This document shows positions 26,959 through 34,702 of a stretch of DNA of 57,392 bases, one piece after another (positions within the stretch are counted from its first letter, which is position 1; every line of letters begins with the position of its first letter). The DNA is from Mucilaginibacter sp. L294. Lineage in GTDB: Bacteria > Bacteroidota > Bacteroidia > Sphingobacteriales > Sphingobacteriaceae. The notes below the pieces were generated by a model. The model was given only the letters and a program-made list of their open reading frames with translations. It was not told the origin of the DNA and ran no database searches. Location of the stretch: the NCBI RefSeq assembly GCF_001636615.1, contig NZ_LGEK01000025.1, forward strand, positions 1 to 57,392, in the 5' to 3' direction. Made by a program: the position numbers and the translations under genes.

Positions 26959-27522
26959 ATGAAGAAATCCGCATTCAAATTAACTATCCACATGGTTGCA
27001 AGCCTTGACGGATTTATTGCGAAAAAAGATAATAGTGTTTCATGGTTTGAGACTGTTGATTACTATGAGCAAGGGGTTACACTAACAGAACAGGATATGG
27101 CGGAATTTCTGAAAACCATAGATTGTTATATAATGGGGTCCCGTACATACGAGCATGCGCTAAAACTTTCAAAATCTTACGGGTGGGTTTATGGCGACGT
27201 GCCGGTTATTGTATTAACGCACAGAAATTTACCGGTTGATAGGCCGAACGTGGAGCTTTATGCGGGAGATCTGAATAATCTTGTAAATGAACGGTTAAAA
27301 CCGAACTACAATAATGTTTGGATGGCTGGGGGCGCGACACTTGCCAAAGATTTGATCAGTTTAAAGTTGGCCGACGAAATAAGGGTATCCATTATGCCCA
27401 TTATTTTAGGTGAGGGGAAGCTATTTTTTGATGCCATTGGGCAAGAGCAAACATTGCACCTGAAGGGCGCTACCGCCTACAAAAATGGAATAGTGGATCT
27501 GCACTATGAAATTATAAAATAG
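26959..27522 (+). CDS. RibD-C/dihydrofolate-reductase-like protein, second copy
   Basis: A 187-aa protein from the ATG at 26959 (another ATG four codons earlier is possible; the frame upstream to 26743 only translates the relic repeat). Motifs are IHMVASLDGFIAKKDN, the central YIMGSRTYEH, VWMAGGATLAKDLI and IMPIILGEGKLFFDAIG, the RibD C-terminal/DHFR-like fold. It shares domain type with the protein at 6733-7281 but clearly differs in sequence, so it is not a recent duplicate. Substrate unknown. Eleven bases matching the tRNA-fMet 3' region (AGCAGGACTCG) lie just after its stop, at 27527-27537. Confidence 0.78.
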   Translation: MKKSAFKLTIHMVASLDGFIAKKDNSVSWFETVDYYEQGVTLTEQDMAEFLKTIDCYIMGSRTYEHALKLSKSYGWVYGDVPVIVLTHRNLPVDRPNVELYAGDLNNLVNERLKPNYNNVWMAGGATLAKDLISLKLADEIRVSIMPIILGEGKLFFDAIGQEQTLHLKGATAYKNGIVDLHYEIIK

Positions 27523-27566
27523 TTAAAGCAGGACTCGGCCCAGCCGGTTTTTAATTATTACAAAAA

Positions 27567-28487
27567 TTAGCGCGAAGCGCTGTTTATGGAAAATGAAAAC
27601 CCATCCTGAAACCCGGAGAAGTCGGGTTTTAATTGTCTGGAGGATACCTCTAACCTTTCTTGTGTCCGGCAGATCTTAAGGTAATGAAATGCGGGCTTGT
27701 AATCGGCAGAAATATCATGCATACTATCATTATTAGCTTTTAATGGCTGATGTAACCCGCCGCCGCCGCCGATGACCAAAAAATATTTGCCCTTCATCTT
27801 AAACCGTTCATAGTTATGTGAGTGCCCGGAAAGGAATAACACACATTTGGTAGCGTGCAGAAATGGCTCAACAAAACTTTCCTGTACAGCTACGGATGGA
27901 TTCACGATCCGGCTGTTGGTATAAGGTGAATGATGGCAACCAACAATCACGAATTTTACTGAAGGGTCTTTGTCAAGCAGGGTAAGTTCCTGCTTATACC
28001 AATTATTCTGCGCTGTAATCTCAGATACGGTCATCGCCCCAAAATTGGAATTCAGCAATATTACGGCTACGGAATCAACAACCTCGGTATAACCGGATGG
28101 ATCATACGCGGGAAAACGCTTTCTAAAATTACGTATCCCTTTTTTAGAATTAAACATTACTTCGTGATTGCCCAGGGTTGCATAAACAGGAATAGAATCG
28201 CTGACCATTTGCGCAATGTAACGGTCAATATTTTTCCAGGCCTTTTTGCTCTTTCCAAGCGAAACCACATCGCCCAAAATAAAAAAAGCTTTGGGGCGCA
28301 GGCTATCCACATCCTTAAAGATCATTTTTGTTGCCTGCAAATTATGATTGGGTTTAAGCCACAGCTTTTCTACCCACATGGGTTCTTGCGTATCGCTGGC
28401 AAAAGCGATAACGGGCTTTTCATTTTGCGCATTAACTATCTGCACAAAACCCATTAGTAGGATGTATAGGCAAAAGGTGCGTTTCAT
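27567..28487 (-). CDS. Exported calcineurin-like metallophosphoesterase
   Basis: A 306-aa protein with signal peptide MKRTFCLYILLMGFVQIVNA. Metallophosphatase motifs appear in order: FASDTQE in the first metal site (DxH replaced by DTQ), GDVVSLG, LGNHEV, VGCHHSPY and SGHSHNYER. The first motif is atypical for the family, though D-x-Q variants exist among purple-acid-phosphatase-like enzymes. It should act in the periplasm on a phosphoester of unknown nature. It appears monocistronic. Confidence 0.82.
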   Translation of the reverse strand: MKRTFCLYILLMGFVQIVNAQNEKPVIAFASDTQEPMWVEKLWLKPNHNLQATKMIFKDVDSLRPKAFFILGDVVSLGKSKKAWKNIDRYIAQMVSDSIPVYATLGNHEVMFNSKKGIRNFRKRFPAYDPSGYTEVVDSVAVILLNSNFGAMTVSEITAQNNWYKQELTLLDKDPSVKFVIVGCHHSPYTNSRIVNPSVAVQESFVEPFLHATKCVLFLSGHSHNYERFKMKGKYFLVIGGGGGLHQPLKANNDSMHDISADYKPAFHYLKICRTQERLEVSSRQLKPDFSGFQDGFSFSINSASR

Positions 28488-28708
28488 GCTTTAAGAACGA
28501 AAATTGTAAAAATTTAGTTTTAGGTGTTTATTTGGCGAGCGTTTGGTTCACTTATGGGGTACCGGGAGCAAGCCCGGGGCTACGACAGCATTATTCATTG
28601 TAATCTGCTATCACATTTTCTTAGCGCGATTATAAGAAATTGGCAACTAATACCCAGTATTTACGTAAAGCCTATAAATTGATTTATTTTAGACGCTACT
28701 ATTAGACC

Positions 28709-30040
28709 ATGGTTAAAAAATTGAATATTATTTGGCTTAAGCTAATAGGTGGTTCTTCAAATTTCTCTTTAGAAAGTAGAATATTTCACTCCATTAGTGC
28801 TGGTTTAATTATACTGGCTGCTTTTTATATCCCTTATAATTTTTTTGCCGGGCTTTATGTAGCTTCTTTATCTGCCCTGCTAATAAGTTTGTTTTTTTTA
28901 TACGAGTATTATAATTCGCGCTTTAATAATAAACCGCACAGTAGTATTTTATTTGGTGTAATCGGGATAGTTATTTTTTCGGTTAACTATTTCGCCAATT
29001 CGGGCATTAATGGCTCAACTGATATTATATGGCCAGCCTATTTGTTGCTGGTATTCGCCATATCTCCTTATAGGCAGCACCTGGCCTGGCTAATAGCCTA
29101 TATTGTGCTTTTTCTGGCGCTACACCTTGTGGCTTATTATAATCCAATGCTGGTTAAGCATCCTTTTACTGCGGGAAAAGGTGAGCTAATAGACAGGATT
29201 ACGGCGTTCCCGATGCCGGTTATCACAATTTATATCATTATTAAATACATCCGGAAAAGCTACGATAAAGAGCGTTTGGCAGTAGAAGAAAAGGCCATAG
29301 CTATTGAAGCCCAAAACAGGCAAATACTGCTTCAAAAAGAGCAGATTGAAAAAAGTGATGCCGAAAAGAATAAGCTAATGTCAATTATATCGCATGATAT
29401 GCGTACGCCATTGGTTAACATACAAAGTTATCTGCAATTACTTAACGGGAATGAGCTGGACAACACACAACGGCTAACAATAGAGCAAGAGTTGCTGGCT
29501 GATACCAACAGTACAATGGATATGCTTACCAATTTACTGCAATGGTCTAAATCACAAATGGAAGGGTCGGTGGTTAATTTGGGGCCGGCAAACCTATTGG
29601 ATATAATGAAAAGCACACTGGATATGGGCAAAATGCAAGCTGGTAAAAAGAATATCACCCTGAACTATGACATTAATCCGGCGCTGATGTTGATTGCGGA
29701 TATAAATATGCTACAATTAGTGGTGCGTAACTTGATTAGCAACGCCATTAAATTTACCCCAAATGGCGGTATAATTAATATAGATGCACAACTTGTGCGG
29801 CAAGAATGTAAGATAACTGTTAGCGATAACGGCAAGGGGATAGAACTTAATAAACAGAAAAAAATATTTTCTATTAATGCCGAACCTGACTATGGCACAA
29901 ATAATGAAAAAGGAGTTGGCCTGGGCCTAACTTTATGTAAAGAGTTTGTTGAGCGACAGAATGGTAGAATAGACTTTGAAAGCACACCGGGCCGGGGTTC
30001 CAGCTTCTTTGTTTTTATACCGGTGGGGGTACTTGCGTAA
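28709..30040 (+). CDS. Orphan membrane sensor histidine kinase
   Basis: A 443-aa kinase. The N-terminal half (about 25-180) holds six hydrophobic segments with no recognisable extracellular sensor domain. A coiled linker (about 183-222) leads to the HisKA box ISHDMRTPLVNIQSY (phospho-acceptor His near 229) and an HATPase domain with NLISNAIKFTPNGG, SDNGKGIE and GVGLGLTLCKEFVERQNG. No response regulator is adjacent, so it is an orphan. The stretch is more AT-rich than its neighbours. A relic tRNA/terminator copy follows 5 bases after the stop. Confidence 0.9.
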   Translation: MVKKLNIIWLKLIGGSSNFSLESRIFHSISAGLIILAAFYIPYNFFAGLYVASLSALLISLFFLYEYYNSRFNNKPHSSILFGVIGIVIFSVNYFANSGINGSTDIIWPAYLLLVFAISPYRQHLAWLIAYIVLFLALHLVAYYNPMLVKHPFTAGKGELIDRITAFPMPVITIYIIIKYIRKSYDKERLAVEEKAIAIEAQNRQILLQKEQIEKSDAEKNKLMSIISHDMRTPLVNIQSYLQLLNGNELDNTQRLTIEQELLADTNSTMDMLTNLLQWSKSQMEGSVVNLGPANLLDIMKSTLDMGKMQAGKKNITLNYDINPALMLIADINMLQLVVRNLISNAIKFTPNGGIINIDAQLVRQECKITVSDNGKGIELNKQKKIFSINAEPDYGTNNEKGVGLGLTLCKEFVERQNGRIDFESTPGRGSSFFVFIPVGVLA

Positions 30041-30044
30041 AACA

Positions 30045-30110
30045 AAAAGCCTGTTAGATTTCTCCAAGAGGCTTTTATTTGAGATAGCGGGAGCAGGACT
30101 AAAACCCGAC
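30045..30110. repeat. Terminator-like hairpin plus tRNA-fMet 3'-end fragment (copy B)
   Basis: AAAAGCCT ... AGGCTTTT (30045-30076) is followed by TAGCGGGAGCAGGACT at 30085-30100, a 16-of-16 match to the 3' acceptor/T-arm end of the tRNA-fMet gene as it reads on the plus strand at 34484-34499. Similarity fades after that (AAAACCCGACC against CGAACCTACGACC). Orientation and order equal those of the intact locus 4.4 kb away. The hairpin could still terminate the kinase gene. Confidence 0.8.
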
Positions 30111-30161
30111 CGTTTATTACATGGGTTAAATCAATTTGCCAATATTACCTTTTGTGCATTA

Positions 30162-30980
30162 TTACAAATTCTTTTCTCCCCTTATATAAATACTACCATA
30201 AGTAGAATTTATAGTAAGCACCCGTCCACCGCTGTTCAAAAGTCCGTAATACCGGTTTTTAACCGGGGGCATCTTTAAGTTAGTAACAAAGTTTAACGTT
30301 GAATATAAATTACCGTATTGTGAATCGACCTGTAAGCTGGCCCCAATGTTGCTCGGCAGGCTGATATTAACATCGGCATAGCTGGATATAATATTTATAA
30401 ATGGCGTATCCTTGTTATAGGTTGTGTTTTTAAATTGCAGATGCGAAATATTTATTTGTGTTGACGCGCCTATGGAAAACCCCGTTTCTCCGCACGATAA
30501 TGTTAACGGCCCGGTTACGTAGCTAAAATCTATTACGGGCGCGTTGCCTGATGCTTCCAGTTCGCCTGAGAGATTGGTAAAGGATACCTTGCCATAGGGC
30601 GATGATATATCAAACGCTATTTTGAGATGGCCGCCTTTGGGTACCTTTATGCGGTAATGGCGGCATTGGCTTTCAGGTATATTTATAACCATCAGCTTAT
30701 CATCATACTTTACCACCTGGGGTGTAAAAGAACCATTTTCGCTTTTTATGGATGAGGAGATCAGCTGCAATCCCGCGGCGTCTGCCGGGATTTCGGGTAA
30801 CGTTTCAGAAACAGATGATTCTATAATCAGCTTATCGTCGTCTGTTCCAATAACCTCAAGCGATGCGTTTTTGGTAATAAGGGATAATTGCCGGCCGTGC
30901 AATGCAAATTCGGATGTTTTTTGTGAAAAGGCATTCGCCCATACATAAACGAGGCCAATTATTATTAATATCTTTTTCAT
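30162..30980 (-). CDS. Exported beta-strand-rich protein (DUF4097-like), sigma operon gene 4
   Basis: A 272-aa protein with signal peptide (MKKILIIIGLVYVWANAFSQ). The rest is predicted to be repetitive beta structure with little helix: KGGHLKIAFDISSPYGKVSF, LSGELEASGNAPVIDFSYV and the closing STYGSIYIRGEKN. This is the kind of sequence annotated as putative adhesin/DUF4097 beta-strand repeat. It ends an apparent four-gene operon with an ECF sigma factor and its anti-sigma factor, and is paralogous in layout to the next protein. Function unknown; a cell-envelope location is inferred. Confidence 0.7.
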   Translation of the reverse strand: MKKILIIIGLVYVWANAFSQKTSEFALHGRQLSLITKNASLEVIGTDDDKLIIESSVSETLPEIPADAAGLQLISSSIKSENGSFTPQVVKYDDKLMVINIPESQCRHYRIKVPKGGHLKIAFDISSPYGKVSFTNLSGELEASGNAPVIDFSYVTGPLTLSCGETGFSIGASTQINISHLQFKNTTYNKDTPFINIISSYADVNISLPSNIGASLQVDSQYGNLYSTLNFVTNLKMPPVKNRYYGLLNSGGRVLTINSTYGSIYIRGEKNL

Positions 30981-31000
30981 AATGTTATCGGATTTATTAA

Positions 31001-31840
31001 TTATTTACCTTCTTTTTTCAAATAAATATTTCCGTAATCGTTAGATAAACTAACCTTAATGCCCCCACCGTTTTGAGAAATATGACGGACGTCAGCATCG
31101 GTTGGGAACTGCGAGGCTATGATAGACTTATCAGTAGCCGCATCAGGTGGCGTAGTTTGAAGCCCCGATAATACCCTGCCATTACGCGATGTGAAAAAAA
31201 TATCACTTTTTAAGGTATCAGGCACCAGCAATGTAATGCTGGCACTACCTGCACCAACATGGTATATCCGGGGCCTGGGCTGCCCATTCAAATAAACAGG
31301 CTCATCGCTCCATCTTATGTTCGAGAGTACTATTTTATCTGACATTCGCCTGCCTGCAATGGCCCCGCCTGACGAGATAGAGAAAAACGCAACATCATTC
31401 ACTTCTATATCGCCTACAATAGCGCCTATATAAATTTCATTAACATGGTTAACGGTGAGCTTATTCTCATTCAAAAAAGCGAGCATTTCAACAGATATCA
31501 CCGCTTGTTGCGGAACCTTTATCAGCAGGTGTTTAAAATTTCCTGGCGGCACTGTTATCCTAAGTGCGTTATTAACCTGCTGTACTTTTGGGTTAATAAT
31601 ATTATCAATAGCATTGCGGCCATAAATGGGTAATTGCTTTAACCCCGTAGTATCTTTATCTGTTTTTGAGATCGCTTTAATAATCACCTCGTTGCCGTCA
31701 TAGCCAACCACATCGGCAGATACCTGATCAAGCCGGAGAATGATGAGTTTATCAGAAGGGTTGATGCGAAACTCTTTTGTTTGGGCAAATGATACCCGGT
31801 GCATGCAAATAATGGCCATGCAAAAAAATAGATTTTTCAT
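31001..31840 (-). CDS. Exported beta-strand-rich protein (DUF4097-like), sigma operon gene 3
   Basis: A 279-aa protein with signal peptide (MKNLFFCMAIICMHRVSFAQ) and a beta-rich body including IYIGAIVGDIEVNDVAFFSI, VGAGSASITLLVPD and the C-terminal LSNDYGNIYLKKEGK. The ending resembles STYGSIYIRGEKN of the downstream protein, and the opening (IILRLDQVSADVVGYDGNEV against LSLITKNASLEVIGTDDDKL) is alike too, so the two are probably ancient paralogs. It lies 20 bases from that gene and 10 bases from the anti-sigma gene, indicating one transcript. Confidence 0.7.
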   Translation of the reverse strand: MKNLFFCMAIICMHRVSFAQTKEFRINPSDKLIILRLDQVSADVVGYDGNEVIIKAISKTDKDTTGLKQLPIYGRNAIDNIINPKVQQVNNALRITVPPGNFKHLLIKVPQQAVISVEMLAFLNENKLTVNHVNEIYIGAIVGDIEVNDVAFFSISSGGAIAGRRMSDKIVLSNIRWSDEPVYLNGQPRPRIYHVGAGSASITLLVPDTLKSDIFFTSRNGRVLSGLQTTPPDAATDKSIIASQFPTDADVRHISQNGGGIKVSLSNDYGNIYLKKEGK

Positions 31841-31850
31841 TAGGTTAGGT

Positions 31851-32702
31851 TTAGTTTAAAAAGCTTTCTATACCGGTTTTTATTTTATCCTGCACCATCG
31901 CCGTGGTGTTTTTATTTTGAAGCAGGTTTACCATTTGCGGTATAGCCTGCTTTAAGCGGTTATCCAATAAAATGTCAACAATTGATGCCTGAACGGCGCC
32001 ATCACCCTGGTCATTAAGTGCGCTGATCAATACCGTTTGCACATTTTTTTGCCCGGCCATGGGGCGCAGCAGGTCTATTGTTGCCAGGCGTACGTTGGGG
32101 CTGGGGTCTTCCTTAAGTACCAATGTAAGCTGATCAAGATCGGCTGTGTTCAGCTGCGGTTTTTGTGCAATCTTCATTATTGAAGCCAATCGCTCAGAGG
32201 GATAAACAGACCATATGGGCTGCTGTGGTTTATCATTCACTTCAGGTGCAGTTTTCCTCGCTGCTTTTTGGGGTGGAGTGGCATCAGGTTTTACGTAAAC
32301 CGTTTTGGTGATGATCTGTGCAGCCGGTGCTGGCTGTTTAACAACTATTGTTTTTGTAACAAAGGATGTTTTAACCGGGGTGGTTTGCCTGCCAAGTACA
32401 AATGCTATCACAACCAGTATTATAGTTGCTGCTATATTTACCAGCCAATTCAGTCTTATTATTTTCGGATTACGGCTCTTCGTTTTTTCGTTGTTAAGCA
32501 TTAAATAAAACTGCGCATCTGCCGAGCTATCAACTGCCTTTGTTGCCCCATCAAGCGATTGCCAGGCAGCAAGCATTTCCTCAGCCTCCTGCTTTAATGC
32601 AGGGGCGCTTTCAAACAACTGCAGCAATTGTTTTTTCCTCCCGGGCAGCATATCACCACTGATATATTCAGCTATCAATTCTTCAATTTCTTCTCTTTCC
32701 AT
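31851..32702 (-). CDS. Anti-sigma factor with C-terminal HEAT repeats
   Basis: A 283-aa single-pass inner-membrane protein. The N-terminal cytosolic part (about 1-80) starts MEREEIEELIAEYISGDMLP and resembles anti-sigma domains without the zinc-binding HxxxCxxC. One hydrophobic helix (about 85-105) leads to a Lys/Pro-rich periplasmic stalk and two or three HEAT-like repeats (SPNVRLATIDLLRPM; GAVQASIVDILLDN; MVNLLQNKNTTA). It lies 3 bases after the sigma gene. The HEAT module is probably the periplasmic sensor or protein-binding part (inference). Confidence 0.78.
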   Translation of the reverse strand: MEREEIEELIAEYISGDMLPGRKKQLLQLFESAPALKQEAEEMLAAWQSLDGATKAVDSSADAQFYLMLNNEKTKSRNPKIIRLNWLVNIAATIILVVIAFVLGRQTTPVKTSFVTKTIVVKQPAPAAQIITKTVYVKPDATPPQKAARKTAPEVNDKPQQPIWSVYPSERLASIMKIAQKPQLNTADLDQLTLVLKEDPSPNVRLATIDLLRPMAGQKNVQTVLISALNDQGDGAVQASIVDILLDNRLKQAIPQMVNLLQNKNTTAMVQDKIKTGIESFLN

Positions 32703-32705
32703 CTT

Positions 32706-33221
32706 TCAGATTATTTTAAGATATACCTCGCGCAGCATTTTAACAGCCCTGAAAACCCTGGTTTTGATAACCCCAACCGAGCAATTATTCAGCTCGGCTA
32801 TCTCTTCATACTTCATTTGCAGAAACTTGCTCATCAGCAATGTTTCGCGGTAAGGCTCGGGCAGCTTTTCAATAGCCTGCCGTAAAGCAGCATGATCGTC
32901 GTTATGTATCTCGTATACTTCCTCTACGCGATAATTACTTTGCAGGCTCTCTGCTTTTTTCCGCGCATTTATATCCTGGTTGTGAATGTTTTTGGCAATA
33001 CCGTATATCCATTTACTAAAATCATACACTTCGTTGTACGATTTCCGGTATTTTATCATCCTGTAAAAAACCTGCTGAACACTGTCGTTACTTAACTCGC
33101 GGTTCAAATGGTTTTTAAACAGGAAAAAATTAAAAAGCTTTTGTTTGTACCGGTCGTAAATAATAGCCGCCTTGTCTAAATCATCATTTTTAATACATAA
33201 CATTAAGGCTTCGTCGGTCAT
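32706..33221 (-). CDS. ECF RNA polymerase sigma-70 factor
   Basis: A 171-aa extracytoplasmic-function sigma factor. Region 2 is at about 20-90 (SNDSVQQVFYRMIKYRKSYN, then FSKWIYGIAKNIHNQDINAR) and region 4 at about 112-165 (IEKLPEPYRETLLMSKFLQM and the helix-turn-helix YEEIAELNNCSVGVIKTRVF). It heads an operon with an anti-sigma factor and two exported proteins, so it probably controls its own operon in answer to an envelope signal. A possible ECF-type promoter lies just upstream. Confidence 0.92.
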   Translation of the reverse strand: MTDEALMLCIKNDDLDKAAIIYDRYKQKLFNFFLFKNHLNRELSNDSVQQVFYRMIKYRKSYNEVYDFSKWIYGIAKNIHNQDINARKKAESLQSNYRVEEVYEIHNDDHAALRQAIEKLPEPYRETLLMSKFLQMKYEEIAELNNCSVGVIKTRVFRAVKMLREVYLKII

Positions 33222-33242
33222 TTATAAAGGCTCTTTTAATAG

Positions 33243-33270
33243 TACTATCCCGATGGATAAAAAAGGTTAC
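33243..33270 (-). promoter_or_regulatory. Candidate ECF-type autoregulated promoter
   Basis: Read on the minus strand, GTAACC and a T-run (33265-33270 and beyond) precede CATCGGGATAGT (about 33245-33256). An AAC-containing -35 with a GC-containing -10 is the usual ECF promoter form. It is 22-50 bases upstream of the sigma gene. No second copy was found, so this is a weak call. Confidence 0.3.
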
Positions 33271-33464
33271 ATAGAAAAGTAAAAAAAGAAAAGTATAAAA
33301 TGAACCCTTGTACTTTATATTTTTCAGCTATAGTAGCCGGGTTAACAAGTTAAACCCATTATTTGAAACAAATAAGAACGGGGAGGATAACATCTATCAT
33401 TTAATTTTTGATAAGCTTTATTGGAAGATGCCGCTGCTGAACCCGATGAATTATTACCAAACGC

Positions 33465-33500
33465 AAAAAAGCCTCAAATCTTTCGACTTAAGGCTTTTTT
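33465..33500 (-). terminator. Terminator nearly identical to that of tRNA-fMet (copy A)
   Basis: AAAAAAGCCTCAAATCTTTC and GACTTAAGGCTTTTTT differ from the tRNA-fMet terminator by a single base in the stem and loop. It lies 68 bases past the stop of the DUF1080 gene, transcribed leftward, and probably terminates it. No tRNA 3' end follows. The rest of the gap 33222-33568 shows only the candidate ECF promoter. Confidence 0.75.
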
Positions 33501-33568
33501 ATGATGCGCAATGCTCGTAATTAAATCTTTTTTAAAGGATGCCTGCTATAAGCAGGCATTGCCATCAC

Positions 33569-34288
33569 TTACAACTCTTTAATTTTTAAGTTTTTAAAAG
33601 ACACCCCTTTAGTCCAGTCCTGTAAAACGATGCGCCCGTTTGTATAACGGCCAAATTCGGGGTAGTTTTTAAAATTACTTTGCTTTATTGTATTTGACCA
33701 CTCGGCTGTGGTAAAGTCCTGTTCTACTGTAAGCACACCATTTAGGAAAAATTTGATCTTCCCATTTTTTTGGATTATCTCCGAATGGTTCCATTGCCCG
33801 CTCGGTTTGTTTTTAGCGGGATGTAGTTGCGGGCCAAAATTGAAAAGGCAACCCGAGATCTTGTTCGGAACCGATGCGTCCGGATGTTTATCACCAAGCA
33901 ACTGGTACTCAGGACCCGAAGCCCAAGCGGTAGCAATATCCTTACGTTCTAATACGTTGATGAACACGCCGCTATTACCGTCTTCGGGTATCTTCCAGTC
34001 AAAAACAAAATCGTAGTTGCTGTAAGCATCATCGCTTGCAAGGTCACCGTGGTCAAGGTCGAGATTTGGGTTGCAGTAAAGTACACCGTCTTTCACCAGC
34101 CAGATATTTCCAATAGTGTTAACATTGTATAAATGCCAGCCATTCGTTGTGGTACCGTCAAACAAAAGTTTCCAGTTTTCGGCTTTTTCTTTTTCAGTCA
34201 ATTGGTTATCGCCGGGTGTATTGCTAACACAGGCGCTAATGAGAACAGATAACATGCACCCGGTTACAAGTTTTTTAATTGTTAACAT
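33569..34288 (-). CDS. DUF1080 (3-keto-disaccharide hydrolase-like) lipoprotein
   Basis: A 239-aa exported protein. MLTIKKLVTGCMLSVLISAC is a lipoprotein signal (lipobox ISAC). The domain then follows the DUF1080 pattern: WKLLFDGTTTNGWHLYN, VKDGVLYCNPN, YSNYDFVFDWKIPEDGNSGV, the EYQLLGDKH segment and the closing GRIVLQDWTKGVSFKNLKIK. The fold is a concanavalin-like sandwich; characterised relatives cleave 3-keto-glycosides. It is monocistronic, beside the tRNA gene. Confidence 0.88.
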   Translation of the reverse strand: MLTIKKLVTGCMLSVLISACVSNTPGDNQLTEKEKAENWKLLFDGTTTNGWHLYNVNTIGNIWLVKDGVLYCNPNLDLDHGDLASDDAYSNYDFVFDWKIPEDGNSGVFINVLERKDIATAWASGPEYQLLGDKHPDASVPNKISGCLFNFGPQLHPAKNKPSGQWNHSEIIQKNGKIKFFLNGVLTVEQDFTTAEWSNTIKQSNFKNYPEFGRYTNGRIVLQDWTKGVSFKNLKIKEL

Positions 34289-34440
34289 ATTTATAATTGG
34301 TTTGGGTTTATAAATGAAAGGAAAATGATCGATATTCTAACACATATCCACAATTTTGTTTTTAGTTCTTCAAAAAAAGGCAGGCCATTGGCAGAGAGAA
34401 CCGATTGCTGAAATATAATTTACAAAACTAAAAGCATAAA

Positions 34441-34473
34441 AAAAGCCTCAAATCTTTCGACTTGAGGCTTTTT
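34441..34473 (-). terminator. Terminator of the initiator tRNA gene
   Basis: On the minus strand, AAAAAGCCTCAA and TTGAGGCTTTT pair around GTCGAAAGAT and end in a T-run, starting about ten bases after the tRNA 3' end. Related copies occur at 25470, 26806, 30045 and 33465. Confidence 0.85.
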
Positions 34474-34483
34474 ACTTTTCAGG

Positions 34484-34556
<73 letters not shown>

Positions 34557-34641
34557 CTATCTTTTTGGTATATTACATAACGGGCATAACTCCGAAATGT
34601 TTGTTCCAATTGTCAAAAAAGCAATTTGCTGTTCCTTTTAA

Positions 34642-34680
34642 TTGGACTGCAAAGATATAATTCGTTTCTTTGCAGTCCAA
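34642..34680. promoter_or_regulatory. Palindromic divergent promoter of tRNA-fMet and era
   Basis: A perfect 13-bp inverted repeat (34642-34654 and 34668-34680, outer bases TTGGACTGCAAAG) flanks a 13-base spacer. On the minus strand it reads TTG-N20-TATCTTTG, an excellent Bacteroidota promoter aimed at the tRNA; on the plus strand it reads TTG-N20-TTTCTTTG, one base off consensus, aimed at era 22 bases further on. Each arm thus carries one gene's -33 and the other's -7. Confidence 0.65.
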
Positions 34681-34702
34681 ATAATATTTTAATTATTTTT
34701 TT

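Noticed and set aside
30085..30110. A second functional tRNA gene
   Set aside because: Only about 16 bases of the 3' end are present; no anticodon arm or acceptor partner follows.
33308..33520. 70-aa frame between the sigma and DUF1080 genes
   Set aside because: It includes the terminator hairpin and lacks any conserved feature.
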